DNA of 64,000 bases. Source: Plectrocnemia conspersa. Taxonomy: Eukaryota > Arthropoda > Insecta > Trichoptera > Polycentropodidae. Where the stretch lies: assembly GCA_009617715.1 (NCBI GenBank), contig VTFK01000152.1, forward strand, positions 2,728,001 to 2,792,000, given 5' to 3'. The notes beneath the pieces were generated by a model. That model was not told the origin of the DNA. It searched no databases and was given only the letters and a program-made list of their open reading frames with translations. The translations under genes were made by a program, and so were the position numbers. How positions within the stretch are numbered: the stretch's first letter is position 1; the number at the start of each line of letters is the position of its first letter. Shown in pieces: positions 57,870-64,000 of this stretch.

Positions 57870-58255
57870 TAAAGTTACCACTGCGACGGCGCCAACACGA
57901 TTTTATTGCTTTTGACGTGGATTTTTGACTTTTGAGAAGGGATAATTGTTTTTTGCGCTCTCCTATTGGTCAAAATTCTGTTTATATATTCCTCATTTAA
58001 TTTGTAATATTATTATAGTCGTGGTGTGAGCGTCAGATTACCGAGCGTTCCCACTACGACGGCGACAATTCAAGTTAATTGCTTTTGACGAGGATTTTTG
58101 ACTTCTGAGGAGGGATAATTGTTTTTTGCGCACTCCTATTGGGCAAATTATTCGATTCTCACTCGTAATATTGTTATAAAAAGTCTTAATAATCAAGCGT
58201 CTTCACCGCGATGGCACGATTTTATTACTTGTAAGCTGGACTGAAAATTCGCTAT
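57870..58255 (+). repeat. family B right half units in tandem
   Basis: Right-arm units at about 57,880-57,995 and 58,045-58,150, with a degraded one to 58,250. GCTTTTGACG recurs at 57,908 and 58,081, a 173-bp period. Opposite left units are represented only by the left arm of B3. Confidence 0.8.
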
Positions 58256-58379
58256 ATGGCAACACTGAGCAGCAAAGAAAACGCGACTTATTATCAAGTT
58301 AATATTATGAGTAGATATTTTTAATAATTTTTAATGCCTAATTAAATTATTTGGCATAAAATATGATTTCAAAAAATTT

Positions 58380-58547
58380 TTATATATTTATTTGTAGCAT
58401 AAAAAGGGTTAAATCGTACCTATTATTATTTATTCAAGCAATTATATTACGATGTTAAGAAATATAATATAATACAAAATGCCACTTTTCTCATAAGGCC
58501 CGGAATCATTGTTTTCCCAAGGCCCGAGCTCGCTCTCGGCGGCCCTG
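58380..58547. mobile_element. repeat E, copy E2 (right end)
   Basis: TTTGTAGCAT...TATTATTATTTATTCA and CCGGAATCATTGTTTTCCC match E1. The end, CTCGGCGGCCCTG at 58,535-58,547, gives in reverse complement CAGGGCCGCCGAG, a hAT-like terminus. Confidence 0.45.
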
Positions 58548-58845
58548 AGTATAGGAAGCCTTACCATATACAAATTAATTGGATAATAAGAGTAATTACC
58601 ATTCAATTTATATTATCTTTTTAATATAATATTCCATTTAAGAATTTAAATTATCAAAGTAAAAAACAGGTACATAGGCTCTCGAATTTTAAATATTATA
58701 TAAATTTTATTATATCGTTAAAGTTGTTTAGAGGGGTAGGCGGCTCCATTATGATCTTTGACGTAAAACAATTTTATAATTAAAAACTTAGCAATTTCGC
58801 ATTATGCCTAAAGTTTAAAAGCTAAGGCATTAAGAGCGAACATAA
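58548..58845. other. AT-rich stretch
   Basis: Nothing is recognised. Confidence 0.4.
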
Positions 58846-59400
58846 TTAATATCGCATGATGTCTGCCTGCTGCGCAGTGTGTAGTAAGCAGCATCGCAAT
58901 ATCCGGCGTAACTCTCAGCCGTCAACCGCTTTGAAGAGTTACTTCGGAGTTAATTTAGCTGAAAATTAAGTGGATACACAACAGGAGGAGCCCTTTTCAC
59001 GCGTCTTATCCTCAACTTTCCATATTTCAGCTTAAGTGCGTCGCAGGGTAATAGGGTCTGCGCCGCATCTGCGTCTGAAACTTCGTCGATAGTTTTACGC
59101 CGCCGTTTCGGCTTTTAAACGACTTAAACTTTTTTCGTTATTTATTTTTTAACGTTGGAAAAATTGACAAAGTATCCTCGGTAATGCCACGACGGCGGCT
59201 TAAACGTTGGAAGCGAGTTCAATTTTGCACAAAGCGAACTACAATGCTCGAGTGGATTAGGGTGGAATTGGAAATTATTTTCCTTCTGTGGATTATCTTT
59301 GTATCGGTATTTTTGTGGGTGTTTCCAACAAAAAGTTATTATACTTCAACTTCTTTGAGTACACAATGCAATGCGATTAAAGTTTCGTAACGCTTTAGTA
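58846..59400. promoter_or_regulatory. candidate regulatory island 17
   Basis: GC-balanced, with TCGGAGTTAATTTAGCTG and GTTATTTATTTTTTAACG. The plus frame 59,184-59,390 starts with a basic string (PRRRLKRWKRVQ) and ends with hydrophobic residues. It has no splice borders and no family match. Confidence 0.3.
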
Positions 59401-59429
59401 AAATATAACTAACTGTACCCATTCCTTTA

Positions 59430-60020
59430 ATCACTGTAATTCTGCTGCTTTCATGCGCAATTTTATGTTCTAATGTAGAAAGCGAAATACGCATAATACT
59501 ATTCAATTTAAACAGTAGTGGTATTTATATATATGTTTCCAATCCCATTGATGTTTTATAGTTACATGAACTTTGTAGATTCTTTCACTTTTTGCATCTC
59601 TCCTCTGCGACCAAAGATCGGCGACAGTTTGGGGTAGTTGTGTGGTGACTGCGGCCGGTGCAAGTTATATCCACCCCTTATTTATTGTACGCTTGCGGCT
59701 TTTTTGCACACTACGTACCTCTACTGACCACTTCGTTTAATTTTCCCGGCGAGCTTGCTCCCTTTTTTTTTTGAATCGATATCGTTTTATTACCGCCACT
59801 TGGGCCGTTTTATTAGATTTTGTTTATTGTCCAGTTCGGTTTTACAGCGACGTTTCATTTGTGAATATCGCCACTGTTATCGCCGCACAATGTTGCACGC
59901 TTAAAAAATTCGACTCGATAACATTATTTTTAATGCCATTTTTAACCACCGTAACACATGGAAAATATAGTACTGTAAAATGCTGTTTGCATATAATTTC
60001 ATTGGCATTATTTTAATTCC
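59430..60020. promoter_or_regulatory. candidate regulatory island 18
   Basis: Balanced composition with TTTATTGTACGCTTGCGG, CGTTTTATTACCGCC and GGGCCGTTTTATTAG, all Abd-B/Caudal-like TTTAT cores. The plus frame 59,771-60,016 has no family match. Regulatory function is inferred. Confidence 0.35.
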
Positions 60021-60820
60021 TCTAAAGTACTTCACAATTTTTTAAGCTTAATTCAAAAAAAATATTACAACATTTATAGTTGACAAGAACTTAATGCAAT
60101 CTATTCCTAACAATCACTATTAGCAAGATTAAATGCGAAGATGCTAAAAAAACTTTTGGTAAACACCCATACGTAAATTCCGGGTCTTGCTTCAGGCAGG
60201 AAAAAAATCACTCGATATTGCGTCATCGGGCCATAATATTTTTAAACATTCGCGTTGTAACAAAAAAAATCACATCAATTGAACATGTCATAGAATCATT
60301 TTAAAAAGAAAAACTACAAAATTTTTTAAGGCAAAAAAATAAAATATTGCCTTATTAAGGCGAAACTGGATTAAAAATAATATAAATTATTATTAATTAT
60401 TTCACAAAACAATGTTTTACAGTTTTTTAAAATTTTTTTTTTAATAATCGTTTACTTTTGCTCTACATATTATTTTAAACGCTTTTATAGCAATGGATAA
60501 AAACAATTTATTTTTAATTAGTTGTAAGTAAAGTGTGATATTATAAGCTAAAGCGCGATTTTATATGCGCTTAGCGCAAAACACAGAAAGATCTTGCGCA
60601 AACACCAGATAGTACCGGCACTAGCAATAATTTAAATACGTGCGGTTTTATAATTATAAATATGTAGTTTTTTAAATCTTTCGTTGTAAGCTGATAGGTG
60701 TAAGCCCAATATGTTACAACGGGGTAAGTCAATCAGACACAAACAATGCCAACAAGTACGTAATATCCATTGTGCGTATGTATTTTTATCGTAGGAATTG
60801 TAAGAATTTTGTTGGGAGAT
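60021..60820. other. AT-rich stretch
   Basis: No gene or repeat is recognised. Confidence 0.4.
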
Positions 60821-61270
60821 AAAAATTGATAATATTTATATCCTCTTATGCACAAGTATCTTTTTTATTAAAAGTGAGTCAGTTGTATTATTTAAGATTC
60901 AGACCAGAGAAGCATGCTCGTGGTTATTTTGCACTATGTGATTATATAATACATGGCGCACAGAGCCCTCAAGCTCCTCGATTAATTAGCGTATCACAAA
61001 ATCCAAACTTCTTAGAGGCTTTATTGCATACGTTTTCAAAGTGCTGATAGAATTTGTAGTCCCTTGAAATTTTAAATCGGTTTAAACTTAAGCATATTGT
61101 TATTTATTTTACAATAAAATTTAAAAAGTTTTCTTGCTCAAACATATGTCATATATGCTAAATCAGATGAGCACGCGCATAGATTTAAACATCAAAATAA
61201 AGTTTATTACAATTCTCAATGGAATATATTTAAAATTATTCATTGTCGATTCATATTGAACCTGTTTTTT
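60821..61270 (+). repeat. repeat G, copy 2, with a 73-codon open frame
   Basis: Homologous to 51,765-52,145. The open frame 60,826-61,047 ends in RGYFALCDYIIHGAQSPQAP, followed by RLISVSQNPNFLEALLHTF and a stop. It runs parallel to the broken translation of copy 1, so a small protein end may once have been encoded. The similarity goes on past the stop to about 61,270. Family unknown. Confidence 0.5.
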
Positions 61271-62555
61271 ATTAATTTTTTTTTTTTAATTAATAAGGTT
61301 TTTTCGAGAATTTTTCAAATAAATTCGCTGAGTAATGCACACTTGTTAGGCCGAGCGGCGTTGTTATGATTTCTATTGTTGATTAAATTATTTTGGCTGA
61401 CCCAATTATTAATACGCTATTACAAAACCAGTAAATGGTACTAGGGTATATTATTATTATTATTACAGAAATTATCCTAAAGCAGCGCCACAAAATATTT
61501 TTTTTTTTAAGTTGAGAAACTTTTAGAATTACGAATTTAATTTTTAACACATGTACATAAAAACACGTTTAGAATAAATTGTACCGCAGACGACGATTTA
61601 GTCTTTCAAATTCTTAAAAATTCATGTTATTTAAAATTAGCATACAATTAAATGCATTTTTAAACTATTTTTAAATAATTTTATCAATTTTACGGAATTT
61701 TGGGTACTAGTCTAAATGTACATTAAATAGCGCCGCATGTGAATTTATTTTGAAATGTATCATCTTTGTATCACTAGAATATAATACAAGTATTTAAAAA
61801 TAATGACAATGGCTTTTAGACAACCCCCCCCCCCCTCCCCTGTCAACTTATACTCGGGACGAAAACCCCATTCCACCTAACCCAAGCTACTTTAGCGAAT
61901 TAGATAGTTACTATATAAGTTTTTTTATTTTATCAATGCTGACATTTAGCATTGATGTCAAAACAAAATTTTAATAAGAGTTAGTAGTTTTTTTATTGAA
62001 AAGAAATACGATACAGGAAAATATAAAAAAATGAAAATAATATAGAAATAATACAGACATTTTTTGTCACTCTGGAATTTGTTGGCTCTCTGTGATGATT
62101 GTTAATAAATAACATATGGAACGGGATCCAAATCAGTCAATAAATTATTACTGATTTAATTTGAGATGTCGTCTACAGTAAAGACTGCGTCTTAGTTTTA
62201 TGCATAATAAATCCATTAAAAGTTTAGCGTCTAAGCTGTTAATTGGAAATTTTGTAGTCTTTGGGCAACTTAATATTTTGTTATTGGATGCGCAAAATTA
62301 ATTATTATCGGTTTTAGTTTTTAAGATCTCACATACTTTTATAAAATAAAATTCACCTTCCAACCACGGAGAAATTTTAGGAAGTGGCCTGGTTAAAAGA
62401 TCGTTTATTTCAGAAAGTTTAAAAATATATAATTTTCATCATTAGTAAATTCCTAGTTTAAATTCATATGGGTAGTAAATAGCTTGCCACACTTTAATAA
62501 CTTATCTCTGGAACAAGAACATTGATGATGTTTTGGAATGAAATATTTTTAAATT
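61271..62555. other. AT-rich stretch with a C-run and a degraded segment
   Basis: A run of twelve C (61,824-61,835), then TCCCC, stands alone in AT-rich DNA and may mark the G-rich end of a lost element. On the minus strand 62,530-62,100 gives fragments such as LLTRPLPKISPWLEGEF and SCPKTTKFPINSLDAKLLMD between stops; no family is recognised. Confidence 0.35.
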
Positions 62556-62559
62556 TGCA

Positions 62560-62970
62560 TTTAAAAGTACTTGCGGAAATTACTCAAAAATACATTAAAT
62601 AAGTACGTATATTTTACAACGGCTGCATTTTTTTATTTCGCTAAAATTAGAATATTGAAAAGGTTGTGCCATATGTTTAAAAATATGCATACTTTTTTAG
62701 AAATTTTTAATAGAGGTCGAAAATATTTGAATGGCAGAAAAATGTTAACGATTTTTTTAACTACTCTACTACTTGACTTAATCTTTGATTTTTTAAACTA
62801 AAAACTATATTATTAATCAGATAAGAATCGACAGATTGCAAAAATGTATGGAGGCTTTTCATATAGTTACGCAATATAATTTGCTTGTCGGCGTACTTAC
62901 AATTATCTTTACCTTGTTCTTAATATAAAAACAGCCGTTATTAACAATTTTACTATGATTCGGGTATAAA
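62560..62970 (+). mobile_element. family D hAT-type relic, copy D3 (5' part)
   Basis: AAAAATATGCATACTTTTTT, GGTCGAAAATATTTG, CAGATAAGAATCGACAGATT and AAAACAGCCGTTATTAAC align in order with D1 (GCAAATATGCATACTTT; GATCGAAAGTATTTG; AGAATCGGCAGAAT; AAAACAGCTGTTATTGCC). It is the most diverged copy. The transposase C-terminus is absent. Confidence 0.5.
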
Positions 62971-63600
62971 TTTGGCAACCTGAAATTCCTTAGTAATCGA
63001 AACTCGACACTTTGTAATCAATCAAAGTAGATCGATTCGTTCCGATTTTTTGAGTATGAGTACCACTATTGTAGATGAAAAATGTATCATACATTCTCTA
63101 AATTTTTATCCATCGTTTAACTGAATTGGGTTTATCGTCCATGGCAGATTATAAGATAATTTCATACTAGTAGATCAAATAGAGAAAAAACCGCACATCG
63201 TTACTTTCACGACTATCAAATTACATTTAACATATAAATATCTATCATTAACTATGACGATCGATTTTAACCACATGCTTGTTGTGTGTTTATGCATAAC
63301 TGCTAATAACTTTTTTTAATTTGTATTACGGTTAATACAATTATATTGTCAATGTGGTGAAGTTAATTTTAATTAAAATATTTTAAGCACATACAACGCA
63401 ATTTAAAACAAAGACAATAAACTAAACTTTAAACGATATTGTATCGTTCCTGAATTAAAGCACACACGTTGCAAGAGATAAGACCACTAGGGACGTGGGT
63501 AAAATTGGATATGAAATGAATTAAAATATGTATGTACATATGTATATATTGCGGTATAATTAAATTGTTTTCATATATGGGGGAATACAGAGAGCAATAT
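62971..63600. other. AT-rich stretch
   Basis: No gene or repeat is recognised. Confidence 0.4.
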
Positions 63601-64000
63601 AGCAAAAGTGTCAATGGGCAATACAAATGTCCTTGTCGGTCGAAATTAACGTCTATGAAAGTTTCAACATCACGCCCCGTGCAAGTCCTGCGAGCACAAA
63701 TTGGATCGGTTTAAGAAATTACCAAGACACAACAGTACGTTCGAGTTTACAAATTAACTCGTTATTGCTGTAACGTGGCACCGACAAATATATAAACTGC
63801 TGCACTGCATGAGTTTCACAACAAACAACGTTTGAGAACCACCGCTTTTGAATGAATCATGCGCATAGTTGTGAACGAAACTAATGGCTTCGACCAGTTC
63901 TGCGCCGATTGTAATAATAATGGCATTGTGCAAATTGAAAATATATAGTGATGTATTGATTAGTTATTTTAACAGAAATAGAATCATGCAATGCTAAAAT
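63601..64000. promoter_or_regulatory. weak island at the window edge
   Basis: More balanced composition from about 63,620 to 63,930 (ATCACGCCCCGTGCAAGTCC) without coding character. It may continue beyond the window. Confidence 0.2.

Overview
The window is insect-like nuclear DNA: very AT-rich, intron-bearing, with decayed relics of typical arthropod transposon families (mariner, pogo/Tigger, piggyBac, hAT, non-LTR). Nothing bacterial, organellar or viral is visible. No species is claimed. Open frames are nearly all short and fall in AT-rich or repeat DNA, so the protein-coding content is very small.

The one supported gene lies on the minus strand. Its first coding exon (17,017 down to 16,917) and second coding exon (14,033 down to 13,871) join with matching phase across a 2.9 kb intron and give an 88-residue N-terminus: a Ser/Pro-rich leader followed by a charged segment that looks like the start of a coiled coil. 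An in-frame stop lies 18 nt before the ATG. A possible 5'UTR splice acceptor lies at 17,378 and two TATA-like boxes upstream of the ATG. The rest of the gene must lie to the left, beyond recognisable exons or outside the window. I cannot name the family.

The rest is an archipelago. Islands of 250-800 bp with balanced base composition and many homeodomain-type motifs (TAATTA, TTTATGG) stand in AT-rich DNA from 1.4 to 64 kb. They do not read as exons and resemble conserved regulatory DNA around a developmental gene. That is inference, because conservation cannot be tested here.

Between the islands lie repeats. Family A is a ~1 kb non-autonomous DNA element with ~27 bp terminal inverted repeats and a TWA target duplication (copies at 7.0, 18.4, 33.2 and 45.9 kb). 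Family B/X/Y is a mosaic, foldback-like family built from ~172 bp units in inverted arrays (15.5, 28.6-30.3, 36.6-37.5 and 57-58.2 kb). Family D is a hAT-type relic with an internal duplication (12.0, 44.4 and 62.6 kb). There are also a 1,051 bp internally deleted Tigger element with intact ends (49.2 kb), a piggyBac relic (26.6 kb), a mariner relic inside the gene's intron (15.1 kb), a non-LTR reverse-transcriptase relic (41.2 kb), a possible solo LTR (53.4 kb), tandem repeats at 35.9 and 54.9 kb, and several long perfect hairpins, the most striking at 44,056-44,149.

No tRNA, rRNA, CRISPR array or operon was found. The transposase relics are all broken, and none looks able to move itself.
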